From positions 54,488-118,487 of the forward strand of contig VXOR01000097.1 in NCBI GenBank assembly GCA_009840005.1: a stretch of DNA of 64,000 nucleotides, in the 5' to 3' direction. The translations under genes were made by a program, and so were the position numbers. Source of the DNA: Gemmatimonadota bacterium. Lineage in GTDB: Bacteria; Latescibacterota; UBA2968; UBA8231. Within the stretch, counting starts at the first letter, position 1. Each line of letters starts with the position of its first letter. This document shows, in pieces, positions 9,153 to 18,869 of the stretch. Under the pieces are notes generated by a model. It did not search any database and had not been told where the DNA came from. It was given only the letters and a program-made list of their open reading frames with translations.

Positions 9153-11585
9153 CTAGAAGATCAACACGGAGACCGATTTCTGGATTAGGGCGATTCCCAC
9201 CGACGCCATACCCATCAGCGCCATACCGCAGGCAAAGCCCACCGCCAGAACCGGGGCAAACAGCCGCCACTCCTGCCGCCCGTACTTGTTCCAAAAGTAG
9301 TAGCGAGCCAAGAGCGCACCGATGATCTCGGTCACCACGTAATGCGGCAGGACCGTCAGCGAGCGCACGAAGCCAAAGATCAGCAGGATCGGCAGCCCGA
9401 GTATGGACAGCAGAATGAAGCTCACTAGCCCGAAGCCGGCACCCAAGGCGATGACCTCTAGTTTCAGCGCCCTAAAGAGCCAAGGCACGTCGGAGGAACG
9501 CTGGATCCAAGAGCTGGTAAAGAGTGGATCGGTATCGACCTCAAAGTAGAAGGACCACCCTGCTGGTACGGCTCGCTCGGTCTGCACTTCGAGGGTTGGG
9601 CGGGGTTCGCGAATGATGGTGTCCATCGCTGGCCCTAGCGGCGCAATCGCCGGCAGGCCCTCGACAACTTCCTCTTCGGCTACCTGCGCGTCGCGCAGGT
9701 AGCGTTCGGCAACGATGTCGGGTGCCCCCTGATCGAAGTACGAGTAGAAAACTTGGGTCGGCATCCACGGGCCGACTTGGCCGCGCTTGCCGTTGGAGTC
9801 CAGCCACTCCTGATCCACTAGCCGCACTCGCCAGTACCACCATTCGTTTTCGATCAGGTTAGCTGGAGTCCATCCCGCCCGATCATTGTCTATGGCCAGT
9901 TCGCTGCGCATGGTGCCGGTAATAAAAAGGCATTGCTGGTAGGCACGCAGACGCCACATGAGCTGGGCATAAGGGTAGGAAGCCGACGGGATTGGTGCCA
10001 GTTTCCAGATATAGGAGCCGTAGAGAAAACTGGTAAAGAGCACGATGGGTACCATGAAAATCTCGGCGCGGATGATGCTAGTAAACTGGGTGCCGGTCAA
10101 TTCGATTTCGCGGAACTTCTGGGTCTGGGCACCGTAGTTGCCCAAGGGAAACGGAATGAACCAGATGTCAACACCGCGATACCCAGAGAGAATAATCGTG
10201 GCCTCGCGCACGAAGGGAACGTCCACAGTCTGTCCTACCATCCCGACTAGGCGAGCGTTGACAAACGACTGAAAGGGCGTGAATACGAAACCAAAGAAGA
10301 GGAAGAACCATATAAATTGGGCAATGCCCGGCAGCAGCCAAGCGGCGATGCCGATCAGGCCGGCCGTGGCCAAGGCGTATAGTGCCAACGCCACCCAGAT
10401 GGGGAAATCACCGCGGCCGGCAGGGGTGGCGAAGCCGCCCTTGGGCTTGCTATCATTCCCGTTGCCGTTGTTAGCCCTAGCCCGGCGCACGCTCTGAACT
10501 ATCTGGTAGATGCCGATGGCGGCGATGGCAAAGGTAGTGCCGAGGCCGAAGCTCATCCAGAAATCGACATAGTTGACGAAGTAGGTCTCGATCGTGCCCA
10601 TGCCTTGCTGCCACAGGTTCAGGTACGGCCCTTCGTCCGTGCGCCAAGAAGGTGTCCAAGTGTAGAGCAGTGGGTTGGCAATGGAAGCGACGAGTACGCC
10701 GATGAAGGTGCCAACCACGCCCCAGAACGGCACCACTAGCCCGGCAAAGATCGGTCCCAAGTGCGCGGTAAATCCCAACGGAGTGGCCGGGATAAAGTTG
10801 CCGGTGACTTGGGTGAAATCGACAAAGGGAATGGGTATGAGTTGGATCGGCTCGGTCAGCAGCGCGCCAGTAATCGCCGGCAAGGCCACGTAGATCGTGC
10901 CAAAGACCAAGCCGATCATCGCCCCAGCCGAAAATACCCGCCAGCGCCACGTCTCAACCCCTTGGGTGGTCTCGGCCAGTGCCGTAGCGCCTTGGGCGTT
11001 TACGGGTGCGAAGGGAAAGGGCAGGCGCTCGTAGTCGGAGGTGAGCCGGAAGAGCGCGTACGACATAGTGAACCAGTTGATGCGCCAGATGATCATTCCC
11101 AAGACTAGGAGGACGATCGGCATCGCCCAATCCGAGTGCAGGAAAGTCCGTTCGATGATGGCGGAGGAGTCGGGTTGCGGTGCCACCCAGCCGGGGATCA
11201 GCTTGGCGATGCCAAACTGCTTGGCCGCTGGCGATTGCACCAAGTACTGGTTGTAGAGCAAGCCCTCAAAGGCACCGGTCTCCGCGGCAATCAGCGAGCC
11301 GGCCACGTAGAACAGCACATAGACTTCTTGGCGCCGGAGAGAAGAAAAGGAGCGCTTGGTAATTTCGGCGAAGAGGATGATGGTCACCCACTCGGCCGCC
11401 GCTCCCAAAGAGCCGCCGATCATCAGGCTCAAGTACATGTTGCCCGGCACCATGATGAAGGCGACGAAGAGCACGCCGAGGATGGCCTTGATCGTAAAGC
11501 CGTTCTCGAAGCGGTCCGGGACCTGCATTAGGTCCCTATATTCTTCGATCTCTTGGTTCGGGTTTCTGTTTTTGCTTCCGAGCAC
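9153..11585 (-). CDS. OPT-like polytopic membrane protein with FN3-like loop
   Basis: 810 residues with a dozen or more hydrophobic segments. The N-terminal region (GNMYLSLMIGGSLGAAAEW near residue 50) resembles the start of OPT/DUF6785-type proteins, but the protein is longer and differs from the 651-residue gene in the same cluster. A hydrophilic segment at about 545-705 carries FN3-like signatures (WWYWRVRLVD; FYFEVDTDPLF) and is followed by two or three more membrane helices. OPT proteins import oligopeptides or metal chelates; the substrate here is unknown. It starts 13 bp after the M28-FtsX gene and ends one base before the 330-residue gene. Confidence 0.75.
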   Translation of the reverse strand: MLGSKNRNPNQEIEEYRDLMQVPDRFENGFTIKAILGVLFVAFIMVPGNMYLSLMIGGSLGAAAEWVTIILFAEITKRSFSSLRRQEVYVLFYVAGSLIAAETGAFEGLLYNQYLVQSPAAKQFGIAKLIPGWVAPQPDSSAIIERTFLHSDWAMPIVLLVLGMIIWRINWFTMSYALFRLTSDYERLPFPFAPVNAQGATALAETTQGVETWRWRVFSAGAMIGLVFGTIYVALPAITGALLTEPIQLIPIPFVDFTQVTGNFIPATPLGFTAHLGPIFAGLVVPFWGVVGTFIGVLVASIANPLLYTWTPSWRTDEGPYLNLWQQGMGTIETYFVNYVDFWMSFGLGTTFAIAAIGIYQIVQSVRRARANNGNGNDSKPKGGFATPAGRGDFPIWVALALYALATAGLIGIAAWLLPGIAQFIWFFLFFGFVFTPFQSFVNARLVGMVGQTVDVPFVREATIILSGYRGVDIWFIPFPLGNYGAQTQKFREIELTGTQFTSIIRAEIFMVPIVLFTSFLYGSYIWKLAPIPSASYPYAQLMWRLRAYQQCLFITGTMRSELAIDNDRAGWTPANLIENEWWYWRVRLVDQEWLDSNGKRGQVGPWMPTQVFYSYFDQGAPDIVAERYLRDAQVAEEEVVEGLPAIAPLGPAMDTIIREPRPTLEVQTERAVPAGWSFYFEVDTDPLFTSSWIQRSSDVPWLFRALKLEVIALGAGFGLVSFILLSILGLPILLIFGFVRSLTVLPHYVVTEIIGALLARYYFWNKYGRQEWRLFAPVLAVGFACGMALMGMASVGIALIQKSVSVLIF

Positions 11586-11598
11586 TCGCTATCCTCCC

Positions 11599-14500
11599 TT
11601 ACGCCGATACTTCGCTGCGCAACCCTTGCAGAATTTCCGAGCCCTGTTGGCGGTAGCCTTCTTTGGCCTCGGCATCTACCGTGCGCCAGATGAGAAACTG
11701 TTTGCGGATGACGTTCATAAAGCGCTGGTTGACCCGCCGCCACGAGGCATCCTCGCCGCTGAGCCGCTTGATTTGTAGGCTGACCGCGTAAATGTTGTGC
11801 TCGGCCTCTGGCATGGCCCGCACGGTGACGTGTTGGCTGACACCCAAGTCGAACGGAGCCAGCCAGATATTCATGTCGATAATGTATCCTTCGCCGTTGG
11901 GCGTTTCTTCACGGCTTAGCTGGGCACCGTCGGTATAGAAGGTGCCGATGGACTCTTCGCTGTAGGAGTCGAAGTAGCCGATGAGGAATACGCTCAAGCC
12001 CAAGACCTCGTGGCCGCTGACCGTAAAGGGGAACTCGAAATCCCACTGGTCGCCGTCGGGCGACGGCAGCTTCCACTTGCGGGTCACGTCCGGCACGGCC
12101 ATTTGCGAAGCCTTGCGCGCCGGATAAATCGTCGAGAGCATGACCACGGCCATCACTAGCATACAGGAGAGCACCGCGGCCACCGAAGAGTAGTTGAGCG
12201 TGAAGCCGCCCAAAAGCTCGAATTCGATCAGTACTTTGGCGATTACTTGGCCGCTGAGATAACCGGCGACCACGCCTAGCACCGAATAGACGCAACTCTC
12301 GGCGATAAAAAGCCATGAGATGTGGCCGGGAGCTAGGCCCACCGAAGAGTAGATACCGATTTCGCGGAAGCGCTCGTACACGCTGCCCATCATGGTGTTG
12401 AGCACGATTAGTGAGGCGATCAGCATGGGGATGAACAAGTTGCTCATCCCGGAAAAGGAGGTCATGCCCAGCGATGAATAGATCGACACCTTGATGTATT
12501 CGTCATCGGCTTCTTTGACTCCGGCGAACAGCGTTACCGCGAGGCGCGAGAGGAACTCCTCGACCTCGCCGCGCACATCGCTGCCCTCGGGGAAGCGCAC
12601 GGCTACCGACTGTAGTGGGTTGCCGCTGCCGACGTTGCGCAGCGTGTGGTAGGGAATAATCAGGGTGTTGGCTGGCTCTATGTGGACGAAGGGCTTGATG
12701 ACGACCTTGGCGTCCTCCAGACCTTGTTTCTCGCGCTGTTCTTCTTCGGCTATTTCCTGCACTGCCTGACCGCCGGTGACGGCGAAGTCGGCTGGCGTCA
12801 GGATCTCATCGTCGAGGTCTTTGAGGTCTTTCATGCGCTTGGAGTCGATGACGCCTACCACCGTAAACAAGTCGCCGAAGACCCTGACTTGCGCTTGACC
12901 AACGTCGGCCAAATCGACATCGAGATGGGCTTCCTTGACCATGTCGATGGGCAGGATACAGGCCTTGTCCTCGCCCGGCTCAAACCAGCGTCCGGCGACT
13001 AGGGCTTGGTTGAGCCGAGTAACTTGAGTCTCTGCGGGTGCTAAACCTAGGACGCCGAGCGCGTTATGGGCCTTTTCCCCGTGTTTTATTTTTATGTGCG
13101 CTTTGGCCTTGTTGCTGTACCAACTGCGCGGCGCGACTGCGGCCCGATCGCCGAAATTGCTGCGGGCGTATTCGAGGACTGAATCCTCCATGGGATTCCA
13201 CGCCTTGCTGCGAATGAGGATGCCCTCGTAGAGACCCTCGTTGTCGCGGCTGATTTGGTTGAATCGCAAGCCCGTACGGATGGAGGTGAAAGAGAGCACT
13301 GTGAACGTCAGCAGCAAGAGCGTGGTAAAGGTGAGCACCGTGCGCGTCTTGCGCCGTTTCATGTTGGAAATCCCGAGCTGGAAGGCCGTCATCGAGGCCG
13401 AAGAGCGGCTGACGTCCGTGTCGTGGATCACGGCTACCTCGGTGCGCAGCTTCTTCATCTGCTCGTTAAAGCGGCCGGAAATGATCGACATCACCAGCAC
13501 TGCCAAGGCGATGATGATAAAGGCCAGCAGAATGACGAAGGGATTGGATAGCTGAAAGGCCGGATGCACCAGCCACAACACGATCCAGATCGCCAGAAAA
13601 ACCCCGGCGAATCCGATGATTTGATTGCGAATCGTGGCGGCCGTAAAAATGAGCCGCTCGGTAAAAAAGGCGCAGGGAATGACGAGGGCCATGAAGAAGA
13701 TAATGCCCTGAATGACGTCGTTTTGGGTAGATTTGACGTCTGGATAGGCGCGCGATTCCAGCCCGAAGGCCGCGCGCGTGTGGCGTACGAAATCGCCCCA
13801 GCGCTGCTCGGTCTCAGCCTCGGTGGCTTGGGCTAGCTCGGCTTCGGCGCGATAGTGGAGGTCGTTGAGGCGCTGGTTCTCAATGGCAAAGCTCCGCAAC
13901 TCGCGCATTCGCGACTCGTCGAGATTCCACATGTCTTGGGCTGCTTGAAAGGTCGTGCGGGCAAAGGAAGTACCGGGGCGGATCTCAAAACCCTCGCCCT
14001 CGGCCTTTTCCTTGTCGGTTACGCTGGTGGCGTTGAGTAGGAGCGAGCGGAATCCCAGCAGGCCAGCACCGAACCCCATCTTGATGTGCGAACCGGGCCG
14101 TGCAAAGAGCACCCCGACCGGCTCATTTTGGGCCGAGGGGCCTTCGCCGATGGTATAACCGTACTCCACCGGTGGACCGTTCGTTTCGTCGAAGACCTGC
14201 ACGTTGGACAGCTTGGTCAGATAGCGCGGATCGACGATGTCGAAGAAGTTGTAGGGCACGCAGGGGAAGAGGATGACCATCCACTGCTTATCGCGCCAGT
14301 CCATGGCGACCCGCATGGGGTAGCTTTCGTCGCCTTGCACGCCGCGGTCGGGGGCGTAGGTGATGCGGCCGGTGATCGGGTCCATGTAGTAGCCCTCAAT
14401 CTGCACGTTGTTGACCCGCACCCGATTTACGTAGAAGGCCCCCTTGTCATCGACGACTTCGTAGTACTCACCGCGCACGCCTTTATACGACTTTTTCTTG

Positions 14501-16350
14501 CCGTTGCGCACCACAGCTACGGCGTCTGCACGCGGCAAGTCGGGGATGATGCTGCGACGCGGAAAGACCATGGTCCGGCCGCGCAGCGAGCGCAGCGTGT
14601 CGCGCAAGCGCATCTTGAAGTCCGGGAAAAGCTCTGGGTCTGCAAAGGCCATTTCGAACATGCCGGAGAGCACCCGGATCTGTTTGGCGAGATTGGCGTA
14701 GTTGACGTGCTCGGCCCGGTCTAAGGGCGTATCGACGAGGAAGCGCGCGTCGTTGACAGTGACAAAGGCCAATGCTGGCGTGCCGGTCGCCAACACCAAT
14801 TCGCTGTTGACCGATATTTCGCCTGGTACAAAGGTCTGCCAACTCATCCCGCCTTCGGGGCTGATGCCATTGACCAGCACATCGCGCCGCTGATAATTCA
14901 ACTCGCGGCTGATCTTGCGCGCATACCCCATGAAGTTCTTGCCGAAGGGTGCGAAGTAGCGCTTGTAGTAAAAGCTAGTATTGCTATTCCACACTCCGAG
15001 TTCGTCGGTTTGCGACGAAAGGTCGAGGCTGATAAAGAGCTTGACCGCGAGCGAATCGACTTTGGGATCGACCCAAGTTTTGAAGAGCGCGAGGCGCAAG
15101 TCATCGTCCGAGCGCAATTCGTCAACCAGTTCGCGGCGATCTTTGAATTGCTCGTCGGCGAGGTGTAGTGCGCCTCCTGCTTGGCTCAGCAGCCCTTCGG
15201 CGAGGGCAGCGTCGGCAACGCGCGCGGCCAAGTCGGTGCGCCCTTCGGCAACGCCCCGCACGAGGGCTTCCTTACCGGCGAACTCCTCCTCGCCGATGGC
15301 GTAGTGGATGCCGTCTTGGGCGATCATGTTCCGCGCGAGTGCAGCATCGACGACCCGCCTCACCAGCATGTGCTCTATGAAGGGCTCCTCTTTGCGCAAA
15401 TAGCGTTGGATGAAATCATCAACCCCGCGCAAGCCCAGGTGGTGGGCCGAAGTGGCGAGGAATACGACCGTGCGCGCTGGTGGATTTTCGCGAAAGTAGC
15501 GAGCCAGTTCCAACAGCGCAGTAATGCCGGAGGCTTGCTCGGCACCTGGGGCAAGGGCTGGCACCACAGACATGGCGTCGTAGTACGCTTCTAGTACGAT
15601 CACGTCCTCTTTTAGCAAGGGATCGTATCCGGGGATCGTGCCGAGGATATTCCAAGCGGGACGCCGCTCCCAATCCATGCGGTACTGTAGGTGAAGCGTC
15701 TGCTCGCCCTCGGTCGCCAATTGGCGACGCAGATGCTGACCGACTTGGCGATTGACCCAGAACCTCGGCAGGTCGAGCGGCATGGTGAGGAATTTCTTTT
15801 CGCCCTCCAAGTACACGGTGGAATCCGGCTCGATAAAGATGATAGCTTGCGCCCCGAGGTAAGCGGCATTGAGCCAGGCGTCGCCCGAATTGAAGTCCAT
15901 CAGGGCCACGGACCCTTCGACTTGCTTGCCGTCCATGTCCGCGTACTCACCCGCGCCAGCGTCGATCAAGCGCTTGGTCATCCCGCCTTCGGGCAGCGTC
16001 GAGGTTTTGACGAGATTAGGCCACAGGCCGTGGATTGGCACTTTTTCGTCGCTGCCAACTACTTGTAGAAATCCGCCCTTATCGACCGGAATAGATACAT
16101 CGTATTCGTGTACTGTGACGTCGTCGAGGCCGATGGCGCGGAAGCGTTCCTGCACGATCTGGGCCGCTTGGTCGGCACCTCGATAGCCGGCGACTCTAGA
16201 CCCCAGGCCGGCAAAGGTGTCCATCGTCTGCTGCACTCGCTCGACCGGGGCCGTGCGTGCCAACTCGGCAAAATCGACTTCGGTCCAAGCCGGTGCTGCG
16301 CCGACCAAAATCCAGCCGAAGGCCATCCATCGCATCGCGAACTTAGGCAT
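11599..16350 (-). CDS. M28 peptidase-like ectodomain fused to FtsX/MacB permease
   Basis: 1583 residues from ATG 16350, chosen because GAAAGG lies 8-9 bases upstream and a signal peptide follows (MPKFAMRWMAFGWILVGAAP); an upstream in-frame extension overlaps the previous gene. The order is signal peptide, M28-like fold with a PA-like insert (about residues 130-180), a long periplasmic region, three or more membrane spans (about 890-960), then a MacB/FtsX half with a periplasmic core and three spans (near 1290-1430) and a roughly 170-residue tail. The metal site is degenerate: Y256 replaces the usual His of AHYD, the Asp of GANDNASG is missing, and HH (303-304) replaces EE. The ectodomain is therefore probably a non-catalytic binding module. 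FtsX permeases normally need an ABC ATPase, and none is encoded nearby. Confidence 0.85.
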   Translation of the reverse strand: MPKFAMRWMAFGWILVGAAPAWTEVDFAELARTAPVERVQQTMDTFAGLGSRVAGYRGADQAAQIVQERFRAIGLDDVTVHEYDVSIPVDKGGFLQVVGSDEKVPIHGLWPNLVKTSTLPEGGMTKRLIDAGAGEYADMDGKQVEGSVALMDFNSGDAWLNAAYLGAQAIIFIEPDSTVYLEGEKKFLTMPLDLPRFWVNRQVGQHLRRQLATEGEQTLHLQYRMDWERRPAWNILGTIPGYDPLLKEDVIVLEAYYDAMSVVPALAPGAEQASGITALLELARYFRENPPARTVVFLATSAHHLGLRGVDDFIQRYLRKEEPFIEHMLVRRVVDAALARNMIAQDGIHYAIGEEEFAGKEALVRGVAEGRTDLAARVADAALAEGLLSQAGGALHLADEQFKDRRELVDELRSDDDLRLALFKTWVDPKVDSLAVKLFISLDLSSQTDELGVWNSNTSFYYKRYFAPFGKNFMGYARKISRELNYQRRDVLVNGISPEGGMSWQTFVPGEISVNSELVLATGTPALAFVTVNDARFLVDTPLDRAEHVNYANLAKQIRVLSGMFEMAFADPELFPDFKMRLRDTLRSLRGRTMVFPRRSIIPDLPRADAVAVVRNGKKKSYKGVRGEYYEVVDDKGAFYVNRVRVNNVQIEGYYMDPITGRITYAPDRGVQGDESYPMRVAMDWRDKQWMVILFPCVPYNFFDIVDPRYLTKLSNVQVFDETNGPPVEYGYTIGEGPSAQNEPVGVLFARPGSHIKMGFGAGLLGFRSLLLNATSVTDKEKAEGEGFEIRPGTSFARTTFQAAQDMWNLDESRMRELRSFAIENQRLNDLHYRAEAELAQATEAETEQRWGDFVRHTRAAFGLESRAYPDVKSTQNDVIQGIIFFMALVIPCAFFTERLIFTAATIRNQIIGFAGVFLAIWIVLWLVHPAFQLSNPFVILLAFIIIALAVLVMSIISGRFNEQMKKLRTEVAVIHDTDVSRSSASMTAFQLGISNMKRRKTRTVLTFTTLLLLTFTVLSFTSIRTGLRFNQISRDNEGLYEGILIRSKAWNPMEDSVLEYARSNFGDRAAVAPRSWYSNKAKAHIKIKHGEKAHNALGVLGLAPAETQVTRLNQALVAGRWFEPGEDKACILPIDMVKEAHLDVDLADVGQAQVRVFGDLFTVVGVIDSKRMKDLKDLDDEILTPADFAVTGGQAVQEIAEEEQREKQGLEDAKVVIKPFVHIEPANTLIIPYHTLRNVGSGNPLQSVAVRFPEGSDVRGEVEEFLSRLAVTLFAGVKEADDEYIKVSIYSSLGMTSFSGMSNLFIPMLIASLIVLNTMMGSVYERFREIGIYSSVGLAPGHISWLFIAESCVYSVLGVVAGYLSGQVIAKVLIEFELLGGFTLNYSSVAAVLSCMLVMAVVMLSTIYPARKASQMAVPDVTRKWKLPSPDGDQWDFEFPFTVSGHEVLGLSVFLIGYFDSYSEESIGTFYTDGAQLSREETPNGEGYIIDMNIWLAPFDLGVSQHVTVRAMPEAEHNIYAVSLQIKRLSGEDASWRRVNQRFMNVIRKQFLIWRTVDAEAKEGYRQQGSEILQGLRSEVSA

Positions 16351-16364
16351 AGTTGGTGCCTTTC

Positions 16365-18320
16365 TCAGATCCAGAAGACCACATTGTCGGTCATGCCCGT
16401 AAAAAAGTCGATAATCAACCAGAGCCCCGCGATGAAAAACTGGCCTATGATCAGGCCTAAAAAGAAGGGACGTGCCCGGCGGAAAAGGCTGGGACCACCG
16501 TATTTCATTGCCAACAACTTTAAGAGCCAAGCGATGGCAATGCTAAACCACAACTGGTCCATCAGCCATACGGCACCAATCGGGTAGCCGATGGGATGCA
16601 GAGGCCACCACAAGAGCCGCTGGCGCGCCCACATGAGCAGGGCCATGATGCCCCCGCCGACAAAAGTGTGAATCCAGCCATCGATATTCGGCTCGGTGGG
16701 CGCGCTTAACTTGGTGGTAATATAATCAAAAGGGGCGCGAGTTCCACCTCCAAAAAACCACGGGTTGAGGTTGATGCCGCCGTATTCGTAGGCGAGGTAC
16801 AAAATCGCTGCGACCGAACCGACGATGCTAACGACAATCGCCAGCAATATGTACCAAAAAAGCGGGCGTAACTGCGGCCCTAGTCCCTCGCCCAACTTGA
16901 GGCCGTGTGCGCAGGAAGCCATGACAAACGTGCGGATATCTGCCGCCCACACGAATGTGTATGCAAGGCCGACCATACCGGCCGGGCCGATTGCCGAAGA
17001 GCCGACAGCCGAGACCAAGACCGTCGGAGAGATCATCGGCCCAACCGCCGCGGCCACGCCTCCTTCTACTACCACTCGAGTTAGGCCGATGAAGATAAGG
17101 ATGGCCAGCATCAGGGTCAAAAAGGCCGCCCACAGCGGCAAGCCGGACTGCCACAGCCAGATGGTCATTACTGCGACGCCGGCGAGCCAAGTGAAGACCG
17201 CTGCCCGATAGGAGAGCATCTCGCCGCTGTCGTCGATGCGGTCGTCGCCTCGGAATGCCTTGCGCAGCACGTCGCGCAGGTGCTCGCGGCCGACCCACAG
17301 TCCGAAAAACACTAGGACGATCATCGCGCCCTGTCCCTGATGGGCGAGGATCGGCTCGCTAGCAGCGCCGTAAACGAGCTTTTCGGTGCTGCCAACCCCT
17401 AAAACTCCCAGCCCCCCTCGGATCAGTTTGGCGATGGTGTTGAAAAACCACAGACTGAAGGCGATGTCGAGGTTGATCAGATAGGCAAATCCGATCATGG
17501 GAAAGCTCAGGCGAAAGATCAGGCTGACGGTGTTGCGCAGGATCGGAATAGAAGAGACGAGCTGGATGGCGGGGATGAAGTTGAAGTACGCGTGTAGGGC
17601 GTTGAGACTACTGACGAGTACGGGCAGGGCAAAGCCGACCCACATGATTGGATTTTTGAAGAAAGGGCCTAGGGCTTCTCCGCGGCCTCCGCTCTTCACC
17701 ATGGCCAAGGGCACTTGCACCAGCGGATAAACTAGCCGCTCCCGCTCTACCCACTGGCGGCGCATAATGACCATAGACGAGATCATCACCAAATACAGGG
17801 CTACAATGAGAATGGCCCAATAGCACAGCGGGCCGCTCCAGACGGCCCAAGGCACCCCAGCGGTGCGCGGTGCCCCTTCGTAAAACCACTTGATCGAATC
17901 GGGATCTTGTGGTGCGATCCAGTCGGGAAGGTGCGGCAGGATGTGCAAGGCCCACTCGTTTTCCGGGGTGGCGTAGTACTGGGCGCCAGTGATGATCGTC
18001 AGCCAATATTCACTGAGGCCCATCGTGGGGATGGCCGAGGCCGTGAGCATCATAATGTACGCTATGATGAGCTCACAGCGCCCGAGGGCCACAGAAACGG
18101 CAAAGCGCGTCAGCAAGGCGTTGAACAAACCCGTCAGGACGAAGAAGAGAAACAGAGCACCCGCCGCGCTGAAATCAATGGACATGTAGGAGCCGCGGAT
18201 GACCATGTTACCATAGGGAGCTCCCACGGCGATGCACAGCGACCCTAGGGTGCCCGCGATCAGCGCTTTGGCGCTGAAGACCGGCTCGGTTTGCAAGGTA
18301 GGCTTTTGGGGCAAGTCCAT
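16365..18320 (-). CDS. DUF6785-type OPT-like membrane protein
   Basis: 651 residues, highly hydrophobic, with about 12-14 predicted spans and no signal peptide. The N-terminal stretch (VGAPYGNMVIRGSYMSIDFSA, near residues 35-55, quoted in part) and overall pattern match the DUF6785 family, related to OPT oligopeptide transporters and common in Poribacteria, Latescibacteria and Planctomycetes. Its substrate is unknown. It starts 24 bp after the Gx transporter gene and ends 14 bp before the M28-FtsX start, so it probably belongs to one long operon. No good ribosome binding site precedes the ATG. Confidence 0.8.
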   Translation of the reverse strand: MDLPQKPTLQTEPVFSAKALIAGTLGSLCIAVGAPYGNMVIRGSYMSIDFSAAGALFLFFVLTGLFNALLTRFAVSVALGRCELIIAYIMMLTASAIPTMGLSEYWLTIITGAQYYATPENEWALHILPHLPDWIAPQDPDSIKWFYEGAPRTAGVPWAVWSGPLCYWAILIVALYLVMISSMVIMRRQWVERERLVYPLVQVPLAMVKSGGRGEALGPFFKNPIMWVGFALPVLVSSLNALHAYFNFIPAIQLVSSIPILRNTVSLIFRLSFPMIGFAYLINLDIAFSLWFFNTIAKLIRGGLGVLGVGSTEKLVYGAASEPILAHQGQGAMIVLVFFGLWVGREHLRDVLRKAFRGDDRIDDSGEMLSYRAAVFTWLAGVAVMTIWLWQSGLPLWAAFLTLMLAILIFIGLTRVVVEGGVAAAVGPMISPTVLVSAVGSSAIGPAGMVGLAYTFVWAADIRTFVMASCAHGLKLGEGLGPQLRPLFWYILLAIVVSIVGSVAAILYLAYEYGGINLNPWFFGGGTRAPFDYITTKLSAPTEPNIDGWIHTFVGGGIMALLMWARQRLLWWPLHPIGYPIGAVWLMDQLWFSIAIAWLLKLLAMKYGGPSLFRRARPFFLGLIIGQFFIAGLWLIIDFFTGMTDNVVFWI

Positions 18321-18344
18321 TGAAACGATCTAAAGTCTATACAT

Positions 18345-18869
18345 TTATAGCTGGCCTTGGTCCAACCAGCCTATTTTCGCCAATTGTTCCAAGGTCCACC
18401 AAGCCAACAGGCCGATCACCCCCCCGCTCACCAAAGCACTGAACAGGGCCAGCGGCAAAAGCGCGAACAGACCGCTGTGGCCGATATAGCCAGCGGCGAG
18501 AGCGAGTTGGCTGAGCTGGTGCGCCAACGCGCCCCAGATGCTCAGACCCACGACGCTGAAAAGCCGTGCCCCTATGCGGCGGACCGCAACCATGACCAGC
18601 CAACTTGCCAAGCCAGCCCCGCCGCCAATGACAAAGGCTGGACCGGCAAATCCCCCGCTGAGCAAGCCGCCAACTACGAGCTTGATGGTACTGATGGCCA
18701 ACGCCGGACCGCCGCCAAAGCTCACTAGCGCGACCAAAACCGGCAGATTGCCGAGACCCAACCTCATCCAAGGCAAGGGCTTGGGCACCAGCGATTCAAA
18801 AGCGAAGAGCACGATTGCCGCACTGGCCATAAGCCCCAAACGGGCCACGTCTCTAGGGCGCGCAAACAT
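18345..18869 (-). CDS. Gx transporter family protein (HepS component I-like)
   Basis: 174 residues from ATG 18869, whose A is also the last base of the upstream TAA stop (TAATG overlap). The protein has about five spans with a glycine-rich core (GGLLSGGFAGPAFVIGGGAG) and an RLGLGNLPVL motif typical of the Gx transporter family, often annotated heptaprenyl diphosphate synthase component I. The family resembles ECF-type S components and may handle an isoprenoid precursor or vitamin; the true substrate is not established. Pairing with a NusG-domain-II protein is a recurrent arrangement. Confidence 0.8.
   Translation of the reverse strand: MFARPRDVARLGLMASAAIVLFAFESLVPKPLPWMRLGLGNLPVLVALVSFGGGPALAISTIKLVVGGLLSGGFAGPAFVIGGGAGLASWLVMVAVRRIGARLFSVVGLSIWGALAHQLSQLALAAGYIGHSGLFALLPLALFSALVSGGVIGLLAWWTLEQLAKIGWLDQGQL

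Noticed and set aside
11599..16350. Annotating the M28-FtsX protein as an active aminopeptidase
   Set aside because: At least three canonical metal-ligand positions are replaced.
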